From Halorussus lipolyticus (GTDB lineage: Archaea; Halobacteriota; Halobacteria; Halobacteriales; Haladaptataceae): a DNA stretch of 64,000 nucleotides. Where the stretch lies: the NCBI RefSeq assembly GCF_029338375.1, contig NZ_CP119804.1:806001-870000 (forward strand), written 5' to 3'. Of the stretch, positions 56,556 through 64,000 are shown one piece after another. Each line of letters begins with the position of its first letter. The stretch's first letter is position 1. The notes under the pieces were generated by a model. The model did not search any database, was not told where the DNA came from, and worked only from the letters and a program-made list of their open reading frames with translations. A program made the position numbers and the translations under genes.

Positions 56556-58721
56556 ATGGGACCAGAAATTAACTCGCTGGGCGAACGAACTGGCGTCGAG
56601 ATACTCGACCCAATCGAGAGCAACCGCTACGTCTTCCACACGCCCGAGGAGGTCACGCCGACGCCGACCGATACCGAGGCGTTCACCTTCCCGGTATCGG
56701 TCGCGCGGCAGTTCGTCACCTCGGCGTTGACGATTCCCGAGAACGTCACGGCCGCGGTACGCGACGACGACGGGTCGCACCTCAGGGACGTGGGCCACGA
56801 GCAGACCCACGAACTCGACGCCGACGACTACCTGCTGGAAGTGAGCGCGCCCATCAAACTCTACGTCAGGTTCGCGTCCGCACTCACCATCGACGCCACC
56901 ACCGAGCGAATCCGCATCGAGTTCGACGGCCCGACCGCGGTCGAGGTCGGCGCGCGGTCGTCGCACAACTCCCCCGCCGACACGATTACGGTGCCCGACG
57001 ACCCCGAGGACGCGATGGAAGCGATTTCGGCGTTCTCCTCGGCGCTCAAGACGACTTCGCCCGAGCGGTCGTGGCCCACGCTCCGGGGCCATCCGCCCCG
57101 CGTCGAGCGCGGCGACGAACTCTCGATTCCCGACGGCCTCGACGCGCCCGACACCGGCATCACGATTCGGGTTCCCGCGGACTACGAATACCTCTACCCG
57201 GTCGCGCCGCTGGCGTACTACCTCGGGGCCGAAGTCGTACCGGGCGAGACGCCGCGGTTGACCACCGACGAGGACTTCGAGCATCGCCTCGACACCTACC
57301 GGGGCTTCGAGGACGAGGTGGCGCGAGTGCTGAAACAGGTGTTCGCGCTGGACTGTGCGACCCGGACCGAGGGCTTTCACCCGATGGACCTCACCGAGCG
57401 TCGGGCGATTGAGGCCGTCGCCGACCTCGACTTTCCGGACCTCTACGACGCCTCGCCTGCCGAGCGACTGGCGGCGTACCTCTCGGTCCCCGCGCCGGTG
57501 TCGGACGACGCGATGACCCTCTGGAGTCGGGTGACCCACGTCCGGCCGACCCCCGAGAGCGTCGAACTCCTCCCGTTCATCGTCAACGACCTCTCGCTGG
57601 TCCGAACCAAGTCCGCCGCTCCGGAACCGTCGCCGACCGCCGACCAACAGGACGGACAGGACGCACAGGGCGCAGAGCGTACCCGCCAGCAGGACGCGCT
57701 GAGTTCGTTCAAGCGCAGTTCGGGGTTCGCTGACCTCGACCTGCCCTCGCCGCCGAGCGAGCAGACCGCCGGGGTCCCCGACCAGAGCGAGTACGTCCCC
57801 CTGCCAGAAACCGACGCGATGGAGCGAGCGTGGGTCGGCGACGGGACGCCGGTCCACGGCGCGAAGCTCCTCGGGTCGGCGTTCGACCGGGACCGCCTCG
57901 AACCCACCGACAGCGTCATCGACGTCATCGTGGTCTGTAACGACGAACAGATGCGCGAGGAGTGGGATACCGTCTCGGAAGTCTACGGCACGCGCGACGT
58001 GGTGGCGTTCGACGTGGACTGTCGGTTCGGCGTCTCGACCGACGAACTCCGGGACCTGTTGGCCGAGGACCACGACCTGTTTCACTTCATCGGCCACATC
58101 GACGGTCGGGGCTTCGCGTGCCCTGACGGAATTTTGGACGCCGAGACGGTCTCGGAGACCGGCGCGAAGACTATCCTCCTCAACGCCTGTCGGTCCCACG
58201 ACCAAGGCGTCGCGCTGGTCGAGGCCGGAGCGCGGGCCGCAATCGTGAGTTGGGGCGACGTGGGCAACCTCGGTGCGGTCGAAGTCGGCGAGACGTTCGC
58301 CCGCCTGCTCAACTACGGTTTCGGCGTGGGCATCGCGCTCGAAATCGTCGAGGAGTACACCAGCATCGGTCGCCACTACGTCGTGGTCGGCGACCCGAGC
58401 GTCTCGGTAGCCCAGTGCGAGGACGGCGGGCCGAGACTCTACGAACTCGACTGGGAGGCCGACGCGCCGCCGGGTCCCGACGACGAGGTAGCCACGACCG
58501 TCACCAGCCATCCCTCGCCGGAGTACTCCACGGGGTCGGTGGCCGACTCGTACCTCGTGAACGACGAGGACGCCGACTTCCACCTCGTGCCCGGTTCTCA
58601 GCAGTTCACGAATACGGGGAAAGAAATCGAATCGGTGTTGGGTGACTACTCCGCGCCGATAGTCGTCGGCGGCGAACTCCGATGGACCGATAAGTGGTTC
58701 GGCGGCGACGCCGCCGAATAG
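56556..58721 (+). CDS. CHAT-domain cysteine protease, module 2
   Basis: A 721-residue paralogue of the protein at 15527. The N-terminal region shares DPIE(S/N), SALKTTSPERS, PTLRGHPP, VPADYEYLYP and YYLGAEVVPG. The linker (about 350-410) is longer and Gln/Ala-rich. The CHAT domain has His514 in HFIGHIDGRG and Cys545 in LNACRSHDQG. The C-terminal beta tail (about 640-721) aligns to that of copy 1. It follows the KaiC-like gene by 45 nt. Its stop lies 4 nt from that of the convergent small membrane gene. Function is inferred only from the family and layout. Confidence 0.85.
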   Translation: MGPEINSLGERTGVEILDPIESNRYVFHTPEEVTPTPTDTEAFTFPVSVARQFVTSALTIPENVTAAVRDDDGSHLRDVGHEQTHELDADDYLLEVSAPIKLYVRFASALTIDATTERIRIEFDGPTAVEVGARSSHNSPADTITVPDDPEDAMEAISAFSSALKTTSPERSWPTLRGHPPRVERGDELSIPDGLDAPDTGITIRVPADYEYLYPVAPLAYYLGAEVVPGETPRLTTDEDFEHRLDTYRGFEDEVARVLKQVFALDCATRTEGFHPMDLTERRAIEAVADLDFPDLYDASPAERLAAYLSVPAPVSDDAMTLWSRVTHVRPTPESVELLPFIVNDLSLVRTKSAAPEPSPTADQQDGQDAQGAERTRQQDALSSFKRSSGFADLDLPSPPSEQTAGVPDQSEYVPLPETDAMERAWVGDGTPVHGAKLLGSAFDRDRLEPTDSVIDVIVVCNDEQMREEWDTVSEVYGTRDVVAFDVDCRFGVSTDELRDLLAEDHDLFHFIGHIDGRGFACPDGILDAETVSETGAKTILLNACRSHDQGVALVEAGARAAIVSWGDVGNLGAVEVGETFARLLNYGFGVGIALEIVEEYTSIGRHYVVVGDPSVSVAQCEDGGPRLYELDWEADAPPGPDDEVATTVTSHPSPEYSTGSVADSYLVNDEDADFHLVPGSQQFTNTGKEIESVLGDYSAPIVVGGELRWTDKWFGGDAAE

Positions 58722-58725
58722 CGCG

Positions 58726-58875
58726 TTACGGCCCCTGCGACGAACCGCCTCCTCCCGCCACGACGGGCGCAACTTCGGTTAGCAATAGCGTGAGTGCCCA
58801 GAGGGCACCGAGCAGTTTCGGATTCTCTGCGACCCAATTCTGGATTTCGGCTCGACCGATAGCTTTGCTTCGCAT
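58726..58875 (-). CDS. Small single-pass membrane protein of CHAT module 2 (DUF7503-like)
   Basis: A 49-residue protein starting MRSKAIGRAEIQNWVAENPK. One hydrophobic helix (about 21-40, LLGALWALTLLLTEVAPVVA) follows, then GGGGSSQGP. It aligns with the module 1 protein: acidic-Pro motif (AENPK vs EDHPR), GAL, and SS-x-GP end. It is convergent with the CHAT gene, 4 nt between stop codons. The conserved pairing and size support a true gene. Confidence 0.78.
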   Translation of the reverse strand: MRSKAIGRAEIQNWVAENPKLLGALWALTLLLTEVAPVVAGGGGSSQGP

Positions 58876-59092
58876 CGCAAATTAGCATTCTCAGGCTCTG
58901 AAATTCTAATTTTCTAATACTTTGTAACAGAAAAATTTAATTTAAAACTAGATGTAATGTTAAGATGAGCAGACGAGTCGAAGACAAATAAATATTTGTC
59001 GGCCACTGCCGGCATCGAAGGTCTCGAATTGGGTACTTAAGCCGCAAAAAGTGTCGAAACGTCGCGTCGGCGTTGCGGTCCGTCGCGCTGGG

Positions 59093-59464
59093 CTACACCA
59101 TCACGTCGGCGTCGAGGAGTCGGTCGGCGACGTACTGGGCCGGCGGGTAGTCCTCGCTCTCCTCGAACCGCGCTATCTCCTCGCCCTCGTGTTCCACGAC
59201 GATGGTCGGGATGAGGGTCACGTCGTACTCCTCGACGCCCTCGCCGTCCTTGTTCTGGTCCACCTCGTGGACTGCCACGTCGTCGTCCGAGACGCCCGCG
59301 GACTCCAGCGCGGCGAAGAAGTCCGGCAGGGTAGACCGACAATCTTTGCACCAGTCGGCACCCCAGACTCGGTAACTGACCTCGCCGACGCCCGCTTCGA
59401 GGGCGTCTACGACTTCGCTGTGCGCTTCGGCGTCCCACGTCGGATTCGGTTGGGCGGTCTCCAT
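59093..59464 (-). CDS. Thioredoxin-family protein
   Basis: A 123-residue thioredoxin-fold protein. The active site is WGADWCKDCRST with Cys39 and Cys42 (CKDC instead of CGPC), followed by the cis-Pro motif TLIPTIVVEH. It lacks a signal peptide, so it acts in the cytoplasm. The CKDC centre is unusual for classical thioredoxin and may target a specific partner. Its neighbours are the small CHAT-associated gene and cysK. Confidence 0.85.
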   Translation of the reverse strand: METAQPNPTWDAEAHSEVVDALEAGVGEVSYRVWGADWCKDCRSTLPDFFAALESAGVSDDDVAVHEVDQNKDGEGVEEYDVTLIPTIVVEHEGEEIARFEESEDYPPAQYVADRLLDADVMV

Positions 59465-59626
59465 GCGAGGAGGTAGTCGCTTGAGGGGTTTAGACCCACG
59501 GGTCCCGGTGGGTCGCTCCGCGCCAGTTACGAGTTGACGACCGACCCCCGACTCGTCCCGAAAACATCCGGCATATCCTGCCCCAAGCCGTCATTCGTTT
59601 ATACGGTCCGTGCTTATTCGCAGGTA

Positions 59627-60685
59627 ATGCAAGACTCTATCCTCGACGCGGTGGGGTCTCCTCTCGTGAAAGTCGCTTCACCCGAGGGAGCGACCATCGC
59701 GGCCAAAATCGAGGGGTTCAACCCCGGCGGGTCGGCCAAGGACCGACCGGCCCGCGAGATGATAGCCGCCGCCGAACGCGCAGGCGAGATTTCCCCCGGC
59801 GACCGACTGGTGGAACCGACCAGCGGCAACACCGGCATCGGCCTCGCCGTCGCGTCTGCGGCACGGGGCTACGACCTGACCATCGTGATGCCCGAATCGA
59901 AGTCGCCCGAGCGCCGGAAACTGCTGAAAGCCTACGGCGCGGACCTCGAACTGGTCGAGGGCGAGATGGAGTCGGCCCGCCGGCGCGCCGACCGCATCGC
60001 CGAGGAGGACGGCGCGGTCCAGATGAGCCAGTTCGAGAACCCCGCGAACGCCGAGGCCCACTACCGGACCACGGCCGAGGAGATTCTCGAACAGGTCGAA
60101 GGGCGGGAAATCGACGCCTTCGTCGCGGGCGTCGGCACCGGCGGCACCATCACCGGCACGGCCTCCCGACTCCGCGAGGAGTTCCCCGACATGGAGGTCG
60201 TCGCGGTCGAACCCGAGCGGAGCGCGGTCCTCACGAAGGAATTGGCGGACGAGTCGGACGAGGCCCACTCTATCGGCGACGACGACTATCAGGGGATGGG
60301 ACCGGGGTTCGTCAGCGACCTGCTGGAGACGGACTTGTTGGATTCGGTGGAGACCGTCGCGCTGGAGGACGCCGAGGACGAGGCCCGCAGACTCGCCCAC
60401 GAGGAGGGCATTCTGGTCGGCCAGTCGTCGGGCGCGGCCTCGGTCGCCGCCCGCCGGGTCGCCGAGCGCATCGCCCGACCCGAACTCAACTGCCCCGAAG
60501 CGCCCGAGAACCTCGGGGACCTCGCGGACGAACTGGCCTCGGACGGCGGGGAGTCCTCTGCCGGAACACCCGCAGAGGTCCAGTCCGACGGCGGCGCGCT
60601 CGACGGTTACGACGACTGCCCGCTGGTCGTCACGGTCTTCCCCGACAGCGGCGAGCGGTACCTCTCGACCGGGATGTTCGACTAG
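59627..60685 (+). CDS. cysK: Cysteine synthase (O-acetylserine sulfhydrylase type)
   Basis: PLP-dependent beta-replacement enzyme producing cysteine. The 352-residue protein has the PLP lysine Lys38 in NPGGSAKDRP, the phosphate/substrate loop EPTSGNTGIGLA and the PLP-phosphate loop GTGGTITG. A C-terminal extension of about 50 residues (GGESSAGTPAEV..., ending GERYLSTGMFD) is haloarchaea-like. The start MQDSILDAVGSPLVKV is the normal CysK start. Its last 88 nt are a direct repeat of 61907-61994, so the current end may have been supplied by an inserted element. Confidence 0.92.
   Translation: MQDSILDAVGSPLVKVASPEGATIAAKIEGFNPGGSAKDRPAREMIAAAERAGEISPGDRLVEPTSGNTGIGLAVASAARGYDLTIVMPESKSPERRKLLKAYGADLELVEGEMESARRRADRIAEEDGAVQMSQFENPANAEAHYRTTAEEILEQVEGREIDAFVAGVGTGGTITGTASRLREEFPDMEVVAVEPERSAVLTKELADESDEAHSIGDDDYQGMGPGFVSDLLETDLLDSVETVALEDAEDEARRLAHEEGILVGQSSGAASVAARRVAERIARPELNCPEAPENLGDLADELASDGGESSAGTPAEVQSDGGALDGYDDCPLVVTVFPDSGERYLSTGMFD
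60597..60684 (+). repeat. Direct repeat of the cysK 3' end, left copy
   Basis: 88 nt shared with 61907-61994, with three mismatches (positions 60607, 60631, 60658), all third-codon synonymous. It forms the intact end of cysK and borders the two-gene insert. It behaves like an attachment site or a duplicated target. Confidence 0.85.
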
Positions 60686-61392
60686 TCCCCCATTTCGGCA
60701 ACGTAGTCTTCGAGTACGTCCAAAAATTTCGGGTCGTAGCTCTCTCCGACGTGGTTCACGTTCCACAAACCGGACCGACGAATTTCTGCACTCGGACTAT
60801 CCTTCCCCAACCATCCCGTATCGCGGGCGTCGAGCGAGTTCTGCTGATAGTTGCTCAAAAGTGCTATCGCATTCTGTTCGATGTACGCACGGTCGCTATC
60901 CGGACCCGGTTCGTCGTTCACGTCCACCCAAAGTAACGGCATTCCACGAACGTAGAAACTCACTCGCTTCTCCATGTCGTATTCTTCGTCCCGCAGACCG
61001 TCTTTCGGGGCACTCGACCCCTCTCCCCAATAGGAATACTCGTTGGTCAGCCCTTCACGTTCGATAAGTGCTTCCCCGATTCGAAGCCGAAAGACGGAGC
61101 CTCGGTGGTTTCCACCGTCTTCGTGACCACCGCTGAACGTTCCCCTGTGGCCGCGAAGGCGGTCCCATAGCTTCGTCCCGCTTCCGGTCGAAACAGCGTG
61201 GGTACCGACTCTGGATACCCGTCGTTGGTCGTCGTCGGCACGAGTCGATTCACGAGCAAAGAAGAAATACACTCCTCGCTCGGGCCAATCCATATGCCCG
61301 GTCGAGTTCGCCAGATACCGGTACCCGTCAACCCGCTCGTGGAGTTCGGAAAGCAAATCGTAGAATCTATCGAGGTCGGCTCGCCGAGTCAT
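60682..61392 (-). CDS. GIY-YIG-like nuclease protein of the cysK insert
   Basis: A 236-residue protein starting MTRRADLDRFYDLLSELHER. GVYFFF (40-45) and RVGTHAV (61-67) match the two strands of a GIY-YIG fold, with LWDRLRGHRG (Arg78/80) and GNHRGSVFR (95-102) as the helix with the catalytic Arg and following segment. These are weak but ordered matches. Its ATG overlaps the stop of the upstream DUF6884-like gene by 4 nt (ATGA). The stop shares the CTAG palindrome with the cysK stop. The DNA is lower in GC than neighbours, a sign of transfer. Confidence 0.65.
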   Translation of the reverse strand: MTRRADLDRFYDLLSELHERVDGYRYLANSTGHMDWPERGVYFFFARESTRADDDQRRVSRVGTHAVSTGSGTKLWDRLRGHRGTFSGGHEDGGNHRGSVFRLRIGEALIEREGLTNEYSYWGEGSSAPKDGLRDEEYDMEKRVSFYVRGMPLLWVDVNDEPGPDSDRAYIEQNAIALLSNYQQNSLDARDTGWLGKDSPSAEIRRSGLWNVNHVGESYDPKFLDVLEDYVAEMGD

Positions 61393-61811
61393 AGGTCCTC
61401 CATCTGGTCGTTGTACCACGAAAGCGATTCACCGTATCGAAGTCCTTCGGTCGGTAACTCGTGTTCGACCTCGCCGAGACCAGCCAACAGCGGTTCGTAG
61501 TAGTCCTTCCCGGCGTGAATCACGAGTCGCTCGTTGGTCACGTTCTGCTGACGGAGTTCCGTCGCAACGTCGGCACCCCATTCACGCCGTTCTTCGGCGT
61601 CGAGGTCCGAGAGGGCGAGGTCGTACGGTTCTATCGCGGGACCATCTGGCTTCAGTAATCCGTGTTTCGCCGAGAGAATGTACCACGTATCGTGAAACTC
61701 CGCACAATACCGACGGGCTTTCTCGAAAAGTATGGATTCCATGTAGAGGTCCCTCGGTTGGCTCGCTTCATCTGTCTTCGAACTCGAACAACTCACAAGT
61801 CCAACATCCAT
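61389..61811 (-). CDS. DUF6884-like protein of the cysK insert
   Basis: A 140-residue protein starting MDVGLVSCSSSKTDEA. The blocks SCSSSK, RDLYMESILFEKAR, YILSAKHGLLKPDG and PYDLALSDL match, from memory, the DUF6884/YaaA-like type often linked to mobile or defence loci. No enzymatic activity is established. It is the first gene of the insert; TTTAAG lies about 27 nt before the ATG. It overlaps the following gene by 4 nt. Codon use is AT-richer than the chromosomal neighbours. Confidence 0.68.
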   Translation of the reverse strand: MDVGLVSCSSSKTDEASQPRDLYMESILFEKARRYCAEFHDTWYILSAKHGLLKPDGPAIEPYDLALSDLDAEERREWGADVATELRQQNVTNERLVIHAGKDYYEPLLAGLGEVEHELPTEGLRYGESLSWYNDQMEDL

Positions 61812-61906
61812 ACGTCTGTTCACAGCCCTAATCGCCGCTTAAATCTTTGTTTCCGTAGACGAAAACTCACCCGCCGATTTCTGTGAACTCCTCTGGCCGT
61901 CTTCTT

Positions 61907-61994
61907 CGCTCGACGGCTACGACGACTGCCCGCTGGTCGTGACGGTCTTCCCCGACAGCGGCGAGCGCTACCTCTCGACCGGGATGTTCGACTA
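61907..61994 (+). repeat. Direct repeat of the cysK 3' end, right copy
   Basis: A remnant of cysK: it encodes DGYDDCPLVVTVFPDSGERY... and ends GMFD followed by TAA at 61993-61995. It lacks the rest of the gene. The right copy probably is the original end and the left copy came with the insert. Confidence 0.85.
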
Positions 61995-62177
61995 AGCCCA
62001 GAAGCAATACTATTCGTTCCTTCGCAACTGAGTTCCTATTCTAGGGAACTTTTGAGTTATGTTTGCTCGGTATCTCCGCGACCTCCCGTCAGCCGTCTCT
62101 CACGATTATTTCGGCCGGGAACCGGACACCAAAAAGTACTTGTTGTCCCTCGATTCGACGTAGCCAGAGCCTTTCCG

Positions 62178-62483
62178 ATGATACTCTGGCAGACTGCGAA
62201 GCGATGGACGTACAAGGGCCGCAAGTGCGAGATTCAGCGGACCGACGTGGACGACGCGCCCCAGTTCCGCGGCCTCGTGGAAGTCGAGACCGGTCTCTCC
62301 GACCGGGCGCTCGATTCTGCGCCGGTGGCTGACCCCCGGCGGAAGAACCGGCCCGAGCGTCACGACGAGGGCGAGTACCGCGAGTGGGTCTGCTTCTCGT
62401 GGCCCGACGCCGGCGACGGTCTGTCGGCGCTCCGCGAGGCGGTCCACGACCTTGCGGAACACGTCGCCGAGACCGAGGTCTAA
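62178..62483 (+). CDS. Haloarchaeal conserved hypothetical (101 aa)
   Basis: A 101-residue soluble protein starting MILWQTAKRWTYKGRKCEI. It has a beta-rich start, a Pro/Arg-rich loop (DPRRKNRPERHDEG) and a C-terminal helix (ALREAVHDLAEHVAE). No family is recognised. It is the first gene after the cysK repeat. The longer open frame upstream is not family-like and crosses into the non-coding area. Confidence 0.65.
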   Translation: MILWQTAKRWTYKGRKCEIQRTDVDDAPQFRGLVEVETGLSDRALDSAPVADPRRKNRPERHDEGEYREWVCFSWPDAGDGLSALREAVHDLAEHVAETEV

Positions 62484-62535
62484 TCCCGGACCGAACCGGA
62501 AACACCTACATTTCGGAACGGCGATTGGTCGGACG

Positions 62536-63258
62536 ATGGACGAGACGCTGACCCGACGATTGGTGACTCGCTGGCGACTCTACCTGTGGTCGGTCGGCGG
62601 CGGCCTCGTGGCCGCCGGACTCGTGGTCTCGACCGCGTTCGACCCCGGTACCCTCACGCCGACGACCCGGACAGCGGTCCGGGCCACCGCGGGCGAGTTC
62701 TACCCCGGTCTCGCGTGGCCCCACGCCGCCGGCCTCGTGATGGCGCTCTATCAGGGACCGTATCTGGTTGGCCTGTTCGGCGCGATTCTGGGCTTCTCGC
62801 TGGCCTCGGTCCTCGTTCACGGCTGGCAGTTCGGGAGCGTCACGACCGCGACCGAATTGGACCACGACGCCGACCGAGCGACCGTCGAGTCGGTGCTGGC
62901 GGTGGTCGGCGTCCACGGCGTCGTCCTGACGACAGCGGCCTCCCTCCCGACGCTGGCGTTCTTCACTGTCCAGAAATCGCTGGTCAACCCCTTCGGCGCG
63001 TGGGTCGTCCTCGGCCCGGTGGTCGCGGTCGGTTGCGCGCTCGCCGGCGGATTGGCGCTCGTGGCCGCCGGTCTTGTCGGCGACGCGGTTGCTCGGGGCG
63101 CAGTCGCGCTGTTCGCGTTCGCCCCGCCGCTGGCCGGGATACAGGTGGCCCACGTCGCACCGACCCGCCATCTGCGAGTCGGTCTCGCCGGAACCGGGTT
63201 GCTCCTCGCAGTCTTCGGTCTGGTCGGGTGGCGATTGGTGGTGCAGAGAACAGCGTGA
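62536..63258 (+). CDS. Haloarchaeal polytopic membrane protein
   Basis: A 240-residue protein with about six hydrophobic helices: LWSVGGGLVAAGLVVS, YLVGLFGAILGFSLASVLV, VLAVVGVHGVVLTTAASL, AWVVLGPVVAVGCALAG, and others. A polar loop (TATELDHDADRATVES) divides the first two from the rest. No transporter motif is recognised. It starts MDETLTRRLVTRW, a basic cytosolic end. It may be co-transcribed with the gene at 62178 (52 nt gap). Confidence 0.65.
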   Translation: MDETLTRRLVTRWRLYLWSVGGGLVAAGLVVSTAFDPGTLTPTTRTAVRATAGEFYPGLAWPHAAGLVMALYQGPYLVGLFGAILGFSLASVLVHGWQFGSVTTATELDHDADRATVESVLAVVGVHGVVLTTAASLPTLAFFTVQKSLVNPFGAWVVLGPVVAVGCALAGGLALVAAGLVGDAVARGAVALFAFAPPLAGIQVAHVAPTRHLRVGLAGTGLLLAVFGLVGWRLVVQRTA

Positions 63259-63265
63259 GTCCGAC

Positions 63266-63721
63266 TTAGCCGCCGAACTCGGATTCGGTCACGCGGACGA
63301 CCACGGTGTCTTTCACGTCTCGGAGGTCGTAGGCCGGAATTTCGCCGTCGCGCCGGGTCAGGTACATCGGTTCGACCAGTTCTTTCTCCTCGGTCAGGCC
63401 GTAGACTTTGAGATATTCTCCGGTCTCGGCGGGGTCGATTGCGCCGTCCCGGACCGCCTCGGCGAGGTCCCGTGAGAGCCACTCGTCGTCGCTCACGCTG
63501 GGTTCCAGCACCAGCGCGTCGTCGGTGAACCGCACGAGGTACCAGTTCAGGTCGTTCAGCAGTGCCACCGCAGAGCCGAGGCTGATGGTCTCGGCCGACA
63601 GCGAGTTTCGGTACTGCTCCCGGAGGTCGTAGGTCGCCAGCGCCTCGCGGGCAGTCTCCCGCGAGACGAGTTCGGCGCGCAAGTCCACGTCCTCGGAACC
63701 GACGAGACACACCCGAGTCAC
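63266..63721 (-). CDS. Haloarchaeal conserved protein (DUF5804-like)
   Basis: A 151-residue acidic protein starting MTRVCLVGSEDVDLRAELVS. It has ordered strands and helices (LNDLNWYLVRFTDDALVLEP; EKELVEPMYLTRRDGEIP) and ends VVVRVTESEFGG. The DUF5804 name is from memory; the function is unknown. It converges with the membrane gene, 7 nt apart. Confidence 0.75.
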   Translation of the reverse strand: MTRVCLVGSEDVDLRAELVSRETAREALATYDLREQYRNSLSAETISLGSAVALLNDLNWYLVRFTDDALVLEPSVSDDEWLSRDLAEAVRDGAIDPAETGEYLKVYGLTEEKELVEPMYLTRRDGEIPAYDLRDVKDTVVVRVTESEFGG

Positions 63722-63770
63722 ACCTGTTCGGTGGTCCCTACGTCCTAAAGCGATTTCGTTCCGCGGCGAT

Positions 63771-64000
63771 TCAGGTGTCTAGCGAACGAATCTGGCCTCG
63801 AATCTCTCCCGATGGATGGGCGGTCGTGTGGACGTTGACGTAGACGTTCTCGTCGTGCATCTGGTCGGCCATCTCGGCCGCGTCGGTCAGGGGCCAAATC
63901 ATCTCGTCGTCGTTCAGCGCGCCCGACGACAGCAGGCCGGTCTTCGAGACAGGCTCCGGTGCTGGCCCGAACAGGTACGCCACGACGTTGCCGTTCAGGT
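63771..64000 (-). CDS. CHRD-domain protein, 5' end outside the window
   Basis: Partial protein; the frame stays open to the window edge, so its start lies beyond. The visible C-terminal part matches the end of a CHRD domain (LNGNVVAYLFGP, SSGALNDDEMIWPLTDA, VYVNVHTTAHPSGEIRGQI). CHRD domains occur in exported proteins. The fold is a beta sandwich; the role in haloarchaea is unknown. Confidence 0.82.
   Translation of the reverse strand, partial: LNGNVVAYLFGPAPEPVSKTGLLSSGALNDDEMIWPLTDAAEMADQMHDENVYVNVHTTAHPSGEIRGQIRSLDT

Noticed and set aside
56000..58772. 955-residue open frame on the minus strand opposite CHAT protease 2
   Set aside because: It is an antisense shadow produced by codon bias. 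The plus-strand gene has paralogue support and the catalytic dyad.
60682..61994. Insertion sequence or transposon
   Set aside because: No transposase, no terminal inverted repeats, and the 88-bp flank is a piece of cysK and far longer than a target-site duplication.

Overview
The window is chromosomal DNA from a haloarchaeon (class Halobacteria). The evidence is the high GC content, the strongly acidic predicted proteins, TATA boxes about 27 nt before many start codons (leaderless promoters), Tat signal peptides, and a 16S-tRNA-Ala-23S-5S rRNA operon with archaeal 16S ends. I did not fix the genus.

Layout. 1-4.7 kb: trpEG, a small Gly-rich protein, an archaetidylserine decarboxylase (pssD), a small antitoxin-like protein and a zinc-ribbon protein. 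4.8-13.7 kb: a branched-chain amino acid cluster on the minus strand, leuA, then ilvB-ilvN-ilvC, a repeat-containing small protein, leuC-leuD-leuB. leuA seems to need a frameshift near its 5' end to join its promoter-proximal ATG to the conserved coding frame. 14.2-14.6 kb: a ferritin-like protein. 14.8-17.8 kb: CHAT module 1. 18-24.4 kb: the rRNA operon, with tandem upstream promoters, a spacer promoter, pre-16S and pre-23S processing stems, a tRNA-like element before 5S and a terminator. 24.4-31 kb: a nickel-pincer-type ornithine cyclodeaminase, a flippase, two tandem secreted PHB-depolymerase-type esterases and an unknown membrane protein. 31-42.3 kb: housekeeping genes (hisD, IscA-like, dodecin, aminotransferase, nucleotidase, USP, MscS, PAC2 chaperone) and several small haloarchaeal families, plus a non-coding stretch dense in hairpins. 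42.8-52.4 kb: a TrmB regulator, an aldo/keto reductase, a complete sugar ABC transporter and a Gfo/Idh/MocA dehydrogenase, which look like one sugar-use region. 52.5-64 kb: a DUF255 protein, CHAT module 2, a thioredoxin, cysK and a few hypotheticals.

The main discovery is a three-gene module present twice, about 41 kb apart: a degenerate KaiC/RecA-like protein, a CHAT-family cysteine protease with a conserved large N-terminal region, and a convergent ~48-residue single-pass membrane protein whose stop codon lies 0 or 4 nt from the CHAT stop codon. The two small membrane genes are clear homologues of each other. The architecture suggests a sensor, protease and membrane target or effector, possibly a stress or defence system.

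The second discovery is a 1.3-kb, lower-GC two-gene insert (GIY-YIG-like nuclease plus DUF6884-like protein) at the 3' end of cysK. It is flanked by an 88-bp direct repeat of the cysK 3' end with three synonymous differences, the footprint expected of integration that rebuilds the end of its target gene.
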